DNA of 64,000 bases, from positions 1-64,000 of the forward strand of contig JAEYPA010000007.1 in NCBI GenBank assembly GCA_023411225.1, written 5' to 3'. Positions 17,911 through 27,218 of the stretch are shown here, piece after piece. Position 1 is the first letter of the stretch, and every line of letters begins with the position of its first letter. The notes below the pieces were generated by a model. The model searched no databases, had not been told where the DNA came from, and worked only from the letters and a program-made list of their open reading frames with translations. Source of the DNA: Bacillota bacterium (GTDB lineage Bacteria > Bacillota > Clostridia > Lachnospirales > Lachnospiraceae). The position numbers and the translations under genes were made by a program.

Positions 17911-18693
17911 GTGTTAAGTAAACTATTATATTCTGCTGGAAATGGTACAAAAGAACAGCCATTTGAAATCAGGAGCGAGGAGGATTTTATTAATTTCTCC
18001 GTGCAGTGTATGGAGGAATCAGAATATCTGCATTATGTACTTAAGAATGACTTAGACTTGTCTGGGTATCTATGGAAACCTATTGGAGCTATAGAGAGTC
18101 AATTAGAGAACCGGGAATGGAGAAGAGGCTTCCTCGGCAGTTTTGATGGAGGAATGCACAGTATTAAAGGACTTAAGTTGGAACAGCTAGGAATCAGAGC
18201 AGAACTTCATTGCCTTGGTTTATTTGCAATGCTTGGAACATATAAAACTATGGTGCATAGGCAGGCAGAGGTAAAGAACTTGCAGGTTCAATATGATAGT
18301 CAATCCTTTGTGTTACAGGCAGAGGATACGTATTATGGGGGGATTGCCGGGCTCATTTATAACAGTTTAGTGGATCATTGTCTTGTTTCAGGGAATCTTA
18401 TTTTTGTAGGAGATCAAAAAGGATTATTTGCTGGAGGAATCGGTGGCATTCTGAGGGATTCATCAAAATGGGATGAGAATGCTAGTGCTCTTATTCTAGA
18501 CTCCAGCTTTCACGGAACCTTGATTGCCACTATAGAGAATAAAGAGATACCGAAGACATATCTGGGTGGAATTGTAGGAAGCGTGCAGAGCAAGAACTGT
18601 GAAATCAGTCACTGTATCAGTCAGGCATTTCTTCATGGAAGTTTTACTGGAAATATAGCTGGAAGTGTTATGGGAGGAAAGGTAACAAATTGA
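17911..18693 (+). CDS. GLUG-motif-like beta-helix protein without signal peptide
   Basis: This 260-residue protein has repeats of the type G-x-F-D-G-G-x-x-x-I-x-G-L (near residue 76) and four later GGIxG units each followed by a V-D/S-H-C or similar turn. This is the GLUG pattern found in large beta-helical surface proteins. Unusually, the protein starts without any signal peptide, so it may be cytosolic or a fragment of an ancestral exoprotein. The only good start is GTG 17911, since the next in-frame Met is residue 36. Translation would need the 3' arm of the upstream terminator to be open. It lies 69 bases before the MATE gene. Function unknown. Confidence 0.6.
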   Translation: MLSKLLYSAGNGTKEQPFEIRSEEDFINFSVQCMEESEYLHYVLKNDLDLSGYLWKPIGAIESQLENREWRRGFLGSFDGGMHSIKGLKLEQLGIRAELHCLGLFAMLGTYKTMVHRQAEVKNLQVQYDSQSFVLQAEDTYYGGIAGLIYNSLVDHCLVSGNLIFVGDQKGLFAGGIGGILRDSSKWDENASALILDSSFHGTLIATIENKEIPKTYLGGIVGSVQSKNCEISHCISQAFLHGSFTGNIAGSVMGGKVTN

Positions 18694-18762
18694 TTTGCTT
18701 GCCTTGTGAATACAAGTGATTTATAATTAACAAATACAGTAAGAGAAGAGAAAGGCAGGAAC

Positions 18763-20091
18763 ATGTTATTTTCTAAAGAACAATTAAGAAAGCTGATTAT
18801 ACCTTTGATTATAGAACAGATTCTGGCTATTACAGTCGGAATGGCTGACACCATCATGGTATCTTCAGTGGGAGAAGCGGCAATATCTGGGGTTTCCCTA
18901 GTTGATATGATAAATGGCTTATTGTTGGCAGTTTTTGCAGCATTAGCCACAGGTGGGGCAGTGGTGACTGCCCAATACATAGGTGCAAGGAAGATTGATA
19001 AAGCGTGCGAATCGGCAAAACAGCTTCTTATTATAGCCTTCGTCATTTCTATAGGAATTATGGCTATATGCCTGATTGTAAACCGTGGTTTATTAAGACT
19101 GTTATTTGGAAGTATCGACAATAGTGTGATGAAGAATGCTTCTCTTTATTTTTACATCTCATCCCTATCATTTCCGTTTATGGCTTTGTATAATGCAGGA
19201 GCGGCCTTGTTTCGAGTTATGGGGAATTCTAAGATATCCATGAAAGTTTCCTTGCTTATGAATGTAGTTAATATTGCTGGGAACGCCCTCTGTATCTATG
19301 GACTGAAGATGGGAGTAGAAGGCGCTGCCATCCCGACCCTGATAGCTAGGGGAGTTGCAGCGTTGGTGATACTAAAACTGGTCTTTAATAAACGTAATCA
19401 AGTACATATTCGAGATTTTCGTATGTTTCCTGATTTTATAATGATTAAGAAGATCCTTCACATTGGGGTACCAAGTGGAGTAGAAAACGGCCTCTTTCAA
19501 TTAGGTAGAGTGCTTGTGGTAAGCATAATAGCTAAGTTTGATAATGTTCAGATAGCAGCTAATGCAGTAGCAAACAGTGTAGATTCAATGGGCTGTATTG
19601 CTGGACAGGCTATGAGTCTTGCTATGATTACTGTCATAGGTCAGTGTGTTGGAGCACAGGATGAGAATCAGGTCCGTTATTATACGAAAAAAATAATGAA
19701 ACTAACCTATATCATTACTTTAGTAGCGAATTCGTGTATTTTGCTATCATTACCTTGGATTTTGCAGATTTTTAACTTAAAGACGGAAACCAGGGAGTTG
19801 TCATATATACTAATTATGATTCATAACGGTTTTGCGATGCTTCTTTGGCCATCCTCCTTTACTCTTCCAAATGCACTTCGTGCATGTAATGATGTGAAAT
19901 ATGTAATGTGTATATCAATATTTTCAATGTGTATGTTCCGTGTAGTATTCAGCTATATTATTGGTCTTGGTTTTGGCCTGGGCGCAATTGGAGTATGGAT
20001 TGCCATGCTTATTGATTGGGTATTTAGAGTAGGTTGCTTTATATGGAGATTTGCCAGTGGAAGATGGCGTAAATATGCAGGATTTGTTTAA
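18763..20091 (+). CDS. MATE-family multidrug exporter
   Basis: This integral membrane antiporter of 442 residues has twelve hydrophobic segments in two homologous halves, with VGMADTIMVSSVGEAAISGVS in helix 2 and GQAMSLAMITVIGQCVGAQ in the matching place of the second half. MATE proteins exchange Na+ or H+ for cationic drugs and metabolites. The ATG follows GAAAGGCAGG. No regulator is adjacent. Confidence 0.93.
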   Translation: MLFSKEQLRKLIIPLIIEQILAITVGMADTIMVSSVGEAAISGVSLVDMINGLLLAVFAALATGGAVVTAQYIGARKIDKACESAKQLLIIAFVISIGIMAICLIVNRGLLRLLFGSIDNSVMKNASLYFYISSLSFPFMALYNAGAALFRVMGNSKISMKVSLLMNVVNIAGNALCIYGLKMGVEGAAIPTLIARGVAALVILKLVFNKRNQVHIRDFRMFPDFIMIKKILHIGVPSGVENGLFQLGRVLVVSIIAKFDNVQIAANAVANSVDSMGCIAGQAMSLAMITVIGQCVGAQDENQVRYYTKKIMKLTYIITLVANSCILLSLPWILQIFNLKTETRELSYILIMIHNGFAMLLWPSSFTLPNALRACNDVKYVMCISIFSMCMFRVVFSYIIGLGFGLGAIGVWIAMLIDWVFRVGCFIWRFASGRWRKYAGFV

Positions 20092-20129
20092 GCTTAAGTA
20101 AGTGTTAGTAAGGAAAGGGAGTGTATAAC

Positions 20130-21299
20130 ATGGATCAACAAATGTATAATCAAAATGAAATACCATACTCTGGACATCCTATGTCCAATAATCAGCCACC
20201 GTATCAAGGCCAGCCACCGTATCAAGGTCAGCCACCGTATCAAGGTCAGCCACCATATCAGGGCCAACCTATGCAGAGTGATTTCTACTATATGAATACT
20301 CCTATGCAAAATGAAAGAATGCAGCTGTTGATGGAGAAGAAAAGGAAGCAGAAGGAGATAGGACGATTATCCAGAGTGTTGATTTATTACACGTTGGCTA
20401 TGTTCATACCTACCTTAATATATATGTTTGTATATACTGTCTATGTGGCTTTTAAGTATCAAAGCAATTCTTCGGTAATGGAAGAAAAAATAACCACTTT
20501 AGTACAGGAAATTACCAGAAATGGATGGGTTTATCTCTTAGGTTTGGCATTTGGGTTCATTGTTTTATTGATTTACCGTAGAAAAAAATTATTTACAGAG
20601 GATATCATTGGTAAGAGAGGAGTCATGAAGGTTTCTACTTTTCTGATTCTAATTATACTTTTGTTAACCCCGAATACCTTTGTTACTCTGTTCTCTTATG
20701 GTAGTGAGGTGTTCTTAAATTTATTTGGATTAACTAGTCAGGGGGCATTGCAAGATATTCTTTCCTCTGCTGGAATGTCAATTAGTATGTTACTATATGT
20801 AGTTTTCTTTGGACCAATTATGGAAGAAGTTCTATTTAGAGGAGTATTGCTTCACAGACTTGAAAAGTATGGGAAAGTGTTTGCAATCACTGTCTCTGCT
20901 ATTTGTTTTGGAATTTTTCATGGTAATCTGACACAAGGGTTATTTGCAATAGCTGTAGGTTTATTACTAGGATATGTAGCCCTTGAGTATTCTTTAAAAT
21001 GGAGTATTGTACTCCATATATTAAACAATGGATTATCTATGGGTCTTGATATGTTAATGAATCAATACCCGGATGTGCCTGTAGAATGGATTAGCTTTAT
21101 AGGTTTTGCTGTGATTACTGTTTTTGGTATCATCGTTCTACTTGTGAAAAAGCCTCAATTGTCATCCTATGTGGAGGATCATCCTACTGTTCCTCATAGT
21201 AAAGCGCTGGTTTTTGGGAATCCTTGGTTTATTGTATTTCTATGCGTGTACTTTGTTACTTTTATATTATATTTAATATCCGCTATTTCTGTTGTATAG
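20130..21299 (+). CDS. CPBP-family membrane protease with a PPYQGQ-repeat N-terminus
   Basis: This 389-residue protein has a cytosolic Gln/Pro/Tyr-rich N-terminus containing four tandem copies of PPYQGQ (residues 23-46), a charged helix, and then about eight membrane spans with the CAAX-protease/bacteriocin-processing (CPBP) motifs: EEVLFRG beginning at Glu232 and FHGNL for the metal-binding His. Family members are intramembrane metalloproteases, some linked to bacteriocin immunity or to prenyl-CAAX processing. The ATG at 20130 lies behind GGAAAGGGAG; a GTG three codons upstream would place that motif too close. A strong terminator follows, so this is probably the last gene of its unit. Confidence 0.86.
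   Translation: MDQQMYNQNEIPYSGHPMSNNQPPYQGQPPYQGQPPYQGQPPYQGQPMQSDFYYMNTPMQNERMQLLMEKKRKQKEIGRLSRVLIYYTLAMFIPTLIYMFVYTVYVAFKYQSNSSVMEEKITTLVQEITRNGWVYLLGLAFGFIVLLIYRRKKLFTEDIIGKRGVMKVSTFLILIILLLTPNTFVTLFSYGSEVFLNLFGLTSQGALQDILSSAGMSISMLLYVVFFGPIMEEVLFRGVLLHRLEKYGKVFAITVSAICFGIFHGNLTQGLFAIAVGLLLGYVALEYSLKWSIVLHILNNGLSMGLDMLMNQYPDVPVEWISFIGFAVITVFGIIVLLVKKPQLSSYVEDHPTVPHSKALVFGNPWFIVFLCVYFVTFILYLISAISVV
20196..20267 (+). repeat. Four tandem 18-bp repeats inside the CPBP gene
   Basis: Units at 20196-20213, 20214-20231, 20232-20249 and 20250-20267 each encode PPYQGQ. The second and third are identical, the first differs at one position, and the fourth is the most diverged. The repeat unit is a multiple of three, so copy changes keep the frame. 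Confidence 0.95.
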
Positions 21300-21315
21300 T
21301 TTATTGAGCAATTTA

Positions 21316-21355
21316 AAGTGCACTAAAATCTTAAGGGGTTTTAGTGCACTTTTTA
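21316..21355 (+). terminator. Terminator after the CPBP gene
   Basis: AAAGTGCACTAAAA (21316-21329) pairs perfectly with TTTTAGTGCACTTT (21340-21353), followed by more T. The A-rich 5' arm may allow it to work in both directions. Confidence 0.95.
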
Positions 21356-21507
21356 CATGTAAAATTATTTTTGCTATCTCTTATGGTGAAATGAATAAAA
21401 TACATAAAATATGCATAAAAATACTTTATTATTTTGTAATAATGTGGTAACATGGTGAAGATAAGAAATGAGAACCTAAAAAATGTAAGATTAAATGGAG
21501 AGAAGAA

Positions 21508-24500
21508 ATGGGAAAGAGAAATGATATTCATAAAGTTATGATAATAGGATCAGGTCCTATTATAATTGGACAAGCGTGTGAATTTGACTATTCAGGAACT
21601 CAGGCTTGTAAGGCTCTAAAAAGTCTTGGATATGAAATAGTACTGGTGAATTCTAATCCAGCAACTATCATGACAGACCCAGGAATCGCCGATGTAACGT
21701 ACATAGAACCATTAAATGTAACAAGGCTGGAGCAGATTATTGAAAAAGAAAGACCGGATGCCATCCTACCTAACTTAGGTGGTCAATCTGGATTAAACTT
21801 ATGTTCCGAACTTTCTGCTAAAGGAATCCTTGAGAAATACGAGGTAAAGGTAATCGGTGTTCAGGTAGATGCTATTGAACGTGGAGAGGATAGAATTGAA
21901 TTTAAGAAAACCATGAATAGTCTTGGTATCGAAATGGCAAGAAGTGAAGTGGCGTATTCTGTAGAAGAAGCTCTTTCAATTGCAGAACAACTGGGCTATC
22001 CTGTCGTACTTCGTCCTGCCTATACCATGGGGGGTGCAGGTGGTGGTCTTGTTTATAACGTAGAAGAATTGAAGACAGTTTGTGCAAGAGGTCTCCAGGC
22101 AAGTCTTGTGGGGCAGGTACTGGTGGAAGAATCTGTTCTCGGTTGGGAGGAACTTGAATTAGAGGTTGTTCGTGATGCCAAGAATAATATGATTACCGTA
22201 TGCTTTATTGAAAATATTGATCCATTGGGTGTACATACCGGAGATTCCTTCTGTTCCGCTCCTATGCTTACTATTTCAGAAGAGGTACAGAAGAGACTTA
22301 GGGAGCAGGCATACCGTATTGTTGAGGCCATTGAGGTAATTGGTGGAACTAATGTGCAGTTTGCTCATGATCCGGAAACTGACCGTATTATTGTTATTGA
22401 AATCAATCCTAGAACTTCTCGTTCTTCTGCTCTTGCTTCGAAGGCAACCGGCTTCCCAATTGCCCTAATAAGTGCTATGTTGGCAGCAGGCCTTAACTTA
22501 GATGAGATTCCATGTGGCAAATATGGAACTTTGGATCGTTACGTACCGGATGGAGATTATATTGTAATCAAATTTGCCAGATGGGCATTTGAAAAATTCA
22601 AAGGGGTAGAAGATAAATTAGGTACTCAGATGCGTGCGGTAGGCGAAGTTATGAGCATTGGCAAGACCTATAAGGAAGCATTTCAAAAGGCTATTCGAAG
22701 CTTAGAAATCGGACGGTATGGCCTGGGCTTTGCCAAAGACTTTAATACTCTTTCAAAAGAAGAACTGTTAAAACGTCTGATCGTTCCAACTAGTGAGAGA
22801 CAATTCTTAATGTATGAGGCTCTTCGCAAAGGTGCTACTGTAGAAGAATTATTTAACCTTACTAAGATTAAGCATTATTTTATAGAGCAGATGAAGGAAT
22901 TAGTGGAGGAAGAAGAGCAGATTATGCAATTTACAGGAAGTCTTCCAACAGATGAAGTGTTACTTCAAGCCAAGAAAAATGGTTTCTCAGACAAATACTT
23001 AAGTAAGTTGCTTAAGATTTCGGAAGAACAGATTAGAAACCAGAGATTATCTCTTGGACTGAAGGAAGCCTGGGAAGGTGTACATGTAAGTGGAACAAAG
23101 GACAGTGCTTACTATTATTCCACCTACAATGCACCAGATTATAGTACAGTTCATTCAGACAAACCTAAGATTATGATTTTAGGTGGAGGACCTAATAGAA
23201 TCGGACAGGGTATTGAATTTGATTATTGTAGTGTTCATGCAGCGATCTCTCTTAAAAAGCTTGGTTTCGAAACCATTATTGTAAACTGTAATCCAGAGAC
23301 TGTATCAACGGATTATGATACTTCAGATAAATTGTATTTTGAACCACTTACCTTAGAGGATGTGTTAAGTATCTATGAGAAAGAGCAACCGGTTGGTATA
23401 ATTGCACAATTTGGAGGTCAGACACCACTTAATCTAGCTGCTGAGCTTGAAAAAAATGGGGTAAAGATTCTGGGAACAGCTCCTTCTGTTATTGATATGG
23501 CAGAAGATAGGGACTTATTTAGAGGCATGATGGAGAAGCTAGAGATTCCTATGCCGGAGTCCGGAATGGCAGTTACAGTGGAGGATGCACTACAAATTGC
23601 CAATCAAATCGGTTATCCTGTTATGGTACGTCCTTCTTATGTATTAGGAGGACGAGGGATGGAAGTAGTATTTGATGACAAGAACTTGATTTCCTATATG
23701 GAAGCTGCAGTTGGCGTTACACCAGATCGTCCAATCCTTATTGATCGTTTTCTTAGACATGCAATGGAGGTGGAGGCAGATGCCATCAGTGATGGCACCA
23801 ATGCATTTGTTCCAGCAGTTATGGAGCATATTGAATTAGCAGGTGTTCATTCAGGTGATTCTGCATGTATCATTCCATCTATAAATATTAGTGAAAAGAA
23901 CCTAGAGATTATTAAAGATTACACCACAAGAATAGCTAAGGAAATGCATGTGTCCGGCTTAATGAATATGCAGTATGCTATAGAAAATGACAAGGTATAT
24001 GTATTAGAGGCTAACCCACGAGCATCCCGTACGGTGCCTCTGGTATCTAAGGTGTGTAATATTGCCATGGTACCAATTGCAACTGACATCATTACTGCAG
24101 AGATTACAGGGAGACCTTCTCCAGTTCCATTATTAGAGGAAAAGATGATACCTCATTATGGAGTAAAGGAAGCTGTGTTCCCATTCAATATGTTCCCTGA
24201 GGTAGACCCGGTACTGGGACCGGAAATGCGTTCTACTGGAGAGGTTCTAGGTCTTGCAGATACCTTTGGAGAAGCATATTTCTTAGCTCAGGAGGCTACT
24301 CAGACACCACTACCACTAGAGGGTTGTGTTCTGATTAGTGTATGCGATTCTGACAAAGCAGAAGTTGCGGAGGTCGCTAAGGACTTATATGAGGCTGGTT
24401 ACTCTCTCATGGCCACTGGGCATACTTATGATACTATTCTTCAAGCTGGTTATCCGGTAGAGAAGATTAATAAGCTCTATGAAGGAAGACCAAACATGAA

Positions 24501-24726
24501 TGATGTTATTATTAATCGTCAGGTTCAGTTAGTCATTAATACGCCTATTTGTTCAGGAAGTGAACATGATGACAGCTATGTACGTAAAGCTGCTATTAAG
24601 GCAAAGATTCCTTATATTACAACCATGGCAGCAGCTAAGGCAGCAGCTAGGGGATTAAAGGCTGTTAATAAGCAGAAAGGCATACCTGTTTGTTCCTTAC
24701 AGGAACTTCATAAGCATATCAAATAA
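21508..24726 (+). CDS. carB: Carbamoyl-phosphate synthase large subunit
   Basis: This 1072-residue enzyme makes carbamoyl phosphate from bicarbonate, ATP and glutamine-derived ammonia, feeding pyrimidine and arginine synthesis. It has the two homologous carboxyphosphate and carbamate halves, each starting with a MIxGxGPxxIGQGxEFDY-type motif (residues 11-29 and about 555), with ATP-grasp domains in each half, an oligomerisation region in between, and a C-terminal MGS-like regulatory domain. Length and order are standard. The ATG follows GGAGAG. The small subunit gene carA is not adjacent: an unrelated protease gene and terminator precede it, and another terminator follows. carA must lie elsewhere. 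Confidence 0.97.
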   Translation: MGKRNDIHKVMIIGSGPIIIGQACEFDYSGTQACKALKSLGYEIVLVNSNPATIMTDPGIADVTYIEPLNVTRLEQIIEKERPDAILPNLGGQSGLNLCSELSAKGILEKYEVKVIGVQVDAIERGEDRIEFKKTMNSLGIEMARSEVAYSVEEALSIAEQLGYPVVLRPAYTMGGAGGGLVYNVEELKTVCARGLQASLVGQVLVEESVLGWEELELEVVRDAKNNMITVCFIENIDPLGVHTGDSFCSAPMLTISEEVQKRLREQAYRIVEAIEVIGGTNVQFAHDPETDRIIVIEINPRTSRSSALASKATGFPIALISAMLAAGLNLDEIPCGKYGTLDRYVPDGDYIVIKFARWAFEKFKGVEDKLGTQMRAVGEVMSIGKTYKEAFQKAIRSLEIGRYGLGFAKDFNTLSKEELLKRLIVPTSERQFLMYEALRKGATVEELFNLTKIKHYFIEQMKELVEEEEQIMQFTGSLPTDEVLLQAKKNGFSDKYLSKLLKISEEQIRNQRLSLGLKEAWEGVHVSGTKDSAYYYSTYNAPDYSTVHSDKPKIMILGGGPNRIGQGIEFDYCSVHAAISLKKLGFETIIVNCNPETVSTDYDTSDKLYFEPLTLEDVLSIYEKEQPVGIIAQFGGQTPLNLAAELEKNGVKILGTAPSVIDMAEDRDLFRGMMEKLEIPMPESGMAVTVEDALQIANQIGYPVMVRPSYVLGGRGMEVVFDDKNLISYMEAAVGVTPDRPILIDRFLRHAMEVEADAISDGTNAFVPAVMEHIELAGVHSGDSACIIPSINISEKNLEIIKDYTTRIAKEMHVSGLMNMQYAIENDKVYVLEANPRASRTVPLVSKVCNIAMVPIATDIITAEITGRPSPVPLLEEKMIPHYGVKEAVFPFNMFPEVDPVLGPEMRSTGEVLGLADTFGEAYFLAQEATQTPLPLEGCVLISVCDSDKAEVAEVAKDLYEAGYSLMATGHTYDTILQAGYPVEKINKLYEGRPNMNDVIINRQVQLVINTPICSGSEHDDSYVRKAAIKAKIPYITTMAAAKAAARGLKAVNKQKGIPVCSLQELHKHIK

Positions 24727-24738
24727 TTATTTTATACG

Positions 24739-24785
24739 AAAGAGGTTGAAAGTAGAGGACCCTCATCTGCTTTCAACCTCTTTGT
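24739..24785 (+). terminator. Terminator after carB
   Basis: AAAGAGGTTGAAAG pairs with CTTTCAACCTCTTT, with a 19-base loop; the stem is 14 bp and perfect. Confidence 0.93.
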
Positions 24786-24799
24786 GTGTTAATAATACA

Positions 24800-24818
24800 C
24801 CAAATACAAAGTATTTGG
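24800..24818. repeat. Perfect inverted repeat upstream of the two-component genes
   Basis: CCAAATAC, AAA and GTATTTGG form a 19-bp palindrome. It is too AT-rich and lacks a T run to be a terminator, and may be an operator site. The nearest gene is the response regulator 147 bases downstream. Confidence 0.45.
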
Positions 24819-24900
24819 CGAGTGTCCATCTGTGAATGGTAAAACGCTATGAATGGTCAGGCAGGCAAAGAGTTTCCTTAGTAAAATTTATATAGAAGTA

Positions 24901-24930
24901 TAGACATAATTCGTATAAAAATGATAAAAT
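24901..24930 (+). promoter_or_regulatory. Possible promoter of the two-component operon
   Basis: TAGACA (24901-24906) and TAAAAT (24925-24930), 18 bases apart; each box has one deviation from consensus. Confidence 0.5.
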
Positions 24931-24964
24931 ATGGTTAATAGTTTTAATAAATGGAGGGAGTCAT

Positions 24965-25645
24965 ATGCCTAAGAAAATATTGGTTATAGAAGATGAAAAG
25001 CCGATTGTAGATATTCTTACATATGGTTTAAAGAAAGAAGGATTTCTGGTGATTAGTGGAGATACTGGAAAACTTGGATTACAAAAAGTAAAAGAAGAGG
25101 CTCCAGATCTGATTTTGTTAGATTGGATGTTGCCTGATTTAAATGGTCCTGATGTATGTAGAATACTAAGTGAACGTTGTAATACACCAATTATTATGCT
25201 AACAGCCAAATCCAATATAGAGGATAAATTATATGGTCTTCAGGTTGGAGCTGATGATTATATTACCAAGCCATTTGATCTTAGAGAAGTTGTGGCCAGA
25301 ATAAAGATTGTAATAAGACGTGGAACAGAACCTCAGAATCAGCAGAAAAATGACCGGTTGGAGTTTGATGGAGAAATTTGCGAGGTGGAGCGTTCGGTGA
25401 AAAAGGATGGGCATCTGATTGAGCTTACTCCAAAGGAATATGATATGTTGCTTTACTTTTTGAAACATCCAAGACAAGTTTTAACAAGAGAGACACTTTT
25501 GGAAGAATTATGGGATTTTAGTTATTTGGGTGACTCGAGAACTATAGATATACATATTCAAAGAATTAGAAAGAAACTTAACATGGAACAACAGTTAATC
25601 ACAGTGTTTGGAGTTGGTTATAAATATGTCCCAGCGAAAAAGTAA
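24965..25645 (+). CDS. OmpR/PhoB-family response regulator
   Basis: This 226-residue DNA-binding regulator has a receiver domain (residues about 4-115) with acidic pocket ED, phosphoacceptor Asp53 in LLDWMLPD, switch Thr in MLTAKS and Lys in TKPFDL. A winged-helix output domain follows (about 128-224), ending with the TVFGVGYKYV motif. The ATG follows GGAGGGAG. Its 3' end overlaps the histidine-kinase gene by 20 bases, making it the cognate partner. Target genes are unknown; the lipoprotein gene just downstream is a candidate. Confidence 0.95.
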   Translation: MPKKILVIEDEKPIVDILTYGLKKEGFLVISGDTGKLGLQKVKEEAPDLILLDWMLPDLNGPDVCRILSERCNTPIIMLTAKSNIEDKLYGLQVGADDYITKPFDLREVVARIKIVIRRGTEPQNQQKNDRLEFDGEICEVERSVKKDGHLIELTPKEYDMLLYFLKHPRQVLTRETLLEELWDFSYLGDSRTIDIHIQRIRKKLNMEQQLITVFGVGYKYVPAKK

Positions 25646-27158
25646 AAGATGGTGGGGAATACGAAAAAAAGTATTCGAGGGATTGCTTGTAACAGCTATA
25701 TTGGGTTGCGTGGCACTTACTTATAGCGTAAATAGGCAGATTAATAGTAACAATGAAATGCAGATCCGGAAGGATGTTGATGTTCTGCGTGATACGACCA
25801 CGATGCATGTTAAGCAGACTATTATGCTGCGTATTGAGAGATATAATGAATATGGTTTTAATCAGGCATCTTATGCTATTTTATCAGACTTAGATAATGA
25901 GGGACGACGTTATATAGCTTTATATGATAATGAAGGAACTCTACTAGTGTCCTCCAAGAAGTCTTTATTTGTTGTTAATAAAAAGGCGACCACCAGTGAT
26001 AAATCCATCATTACAGGAAATCATGGAAATGATCTAAAAAATGCATTGCAAGGTAAGGCTTCCTATACAATAGACCGAGATAATAAGGATAAGCTGATTT
26101 TGTATTTATCTATACCTATCAAAATAAATGAGAAACAGGCAGGAATAGTACGCTATTACATAGATTATACGGATTTACTTTTAATGGGTAGGGAAAATAC
26201 TTCCACTGTTTTGAAGATTACGATTGGGATTTTTGTTCTGGTGTTTGTCCTTATAACTTTTATAATTCAGATGATTTTGTCTCCAATTAGGCAGTTGGCT
26301 GGGATTTCTAATCAAGTAACAGATGATTTGAATGCAGGCAAGTATGATGAATCGTTTTATTTTTCTCTTGCCCCATCTAGTCGCAAGGATGAGTTGGGGG
26401 ATTTGACTAATAATTATAGAATTATGGTAAACACTGTACAGACACAATTAGAGAAGCTTAAAAAAGATAAGAATCAAATCTATGAGCTTATGGAAAACAG
26501 AAAAGAATTTTACGATAATGTAACTCATGAGCTAAAAACACCACTTACCACTATTAGTGGCTATGCCCAATTACTACAGGATAACGGAATTGAGGATAAG
26601 GATTTATTCCAAAATGGAGTACAGAATATCTTGGCTGAAAGTGAACGGCTTCATAAAATGGTAATCCAACTTTTAGAGATGTCCACTAAGGATAGCCAAC
26701 AAATTTGGGAGACTATTGAATTGAATCAGATACTAAGGGATGTTTCGGAAGCAATGGAATTAAAGGCTAAAAGATATGACAGTCACATAGAGTTTATCAA
26801 TATTGTCCCTATTAAGATTACTGTATTAAAGGATCGAGTCAGGGAGGTATTTGTGAATATTATAGACAATGCGATTAAATACGGAACAAATCCTCAAACT
26901 ATACAGATTAGCCTGAGTAAGAAGATAGAATGGATTGAGATTGCCATAACCAATGAGGGAAAGCCAATCACTGAGGAGGATTTTTCTCATATATTTGAAC
27001 CATTTTATCGTGTGGACAAGCAAGCATCTAGAGAGCAGGGAAGTGCAGGTTTGGGGCTATCTATTTGCAAGCAAATTATGAAGGAGCATGGTGGGAGTAT
27101 TCGTGTATCAAGTAAAAAGGGAATGACGTGCTTTATTATTCGGTTTCCTTCTAAATAA
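25626..27158 (+). CDS. Membrane sensor histidine kinase
   Basis: This 510-residue kinase has an N-terminal membrane span (about residues 16-35), an extracellular sensor region of about 150 residues, a second span near residue 195, a HAMP-like segment, a HisKA domain with the phosphorylated His301 in NVTHELKTPLT, and a HATPase domain with the N-box IIDNAIKYG, a G1 box and GLGLSICKQIM. All catalytic boxes look intact. The ATG at 25626 is preferred; a TTG six codons upstream is also in frame. It pairs with the response regulator it overlaps. The signal sensed is unknown. Confidence 0.94.
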   Translation: MSQRKSKRWWGIRKKVFEGLLVTAILGCVALTYSVNRQINSNNEMQIRKDVDVLRDTTTMHVKQTIMLRIERYNEYGFNQASYAILSDLDNEGRRYIALYDNEGTLLVSSKKSLFVVNKKATTSDKSIITGNHGNDLKNALQGKASYTIDRDNKDKLILYLSIPIKINEKQAGIVRYYIDYTDLLLMGRENTSTVLKITIGIFVLVFVLITFIIQMILSPIRQLAGISNQVTDDLNAGKYDESFYFSLAPSSRKDELGDLTNNYRIMVNTVQTQLEKLKKDKNQIYELMENRKEFYDNVTHELKTPLTTISGYAQLLQDNGIEDKDLFQNGVQNILAESERLHKMVIQLLEMSTKDSQQIWETIELNQILRDVSEAMELKAKRYDSHIEFINIVPIKITVLKDRVREVFVNIIDNAIKYGTNPQTIQISLSKKIEWIEIAITNEGKPITEEDFSHIFEPFYRVDKQASREQGSAGLGLSICKQIMKEHGGSIRVSSKKGMTCFIIRFPSK

Positions 27159-27218
27159 GAGCGTGAGTACGAAGCCGAACACTTCCTAGTAGGAATATTA
27201 ATTAGTAAGGTGATGATT

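Noticed and set aside
18633..19121. 162-residue frame on the - strand
   Set aside because: It is antisense to the MATE gene start; no ribosome binding site and no family match.
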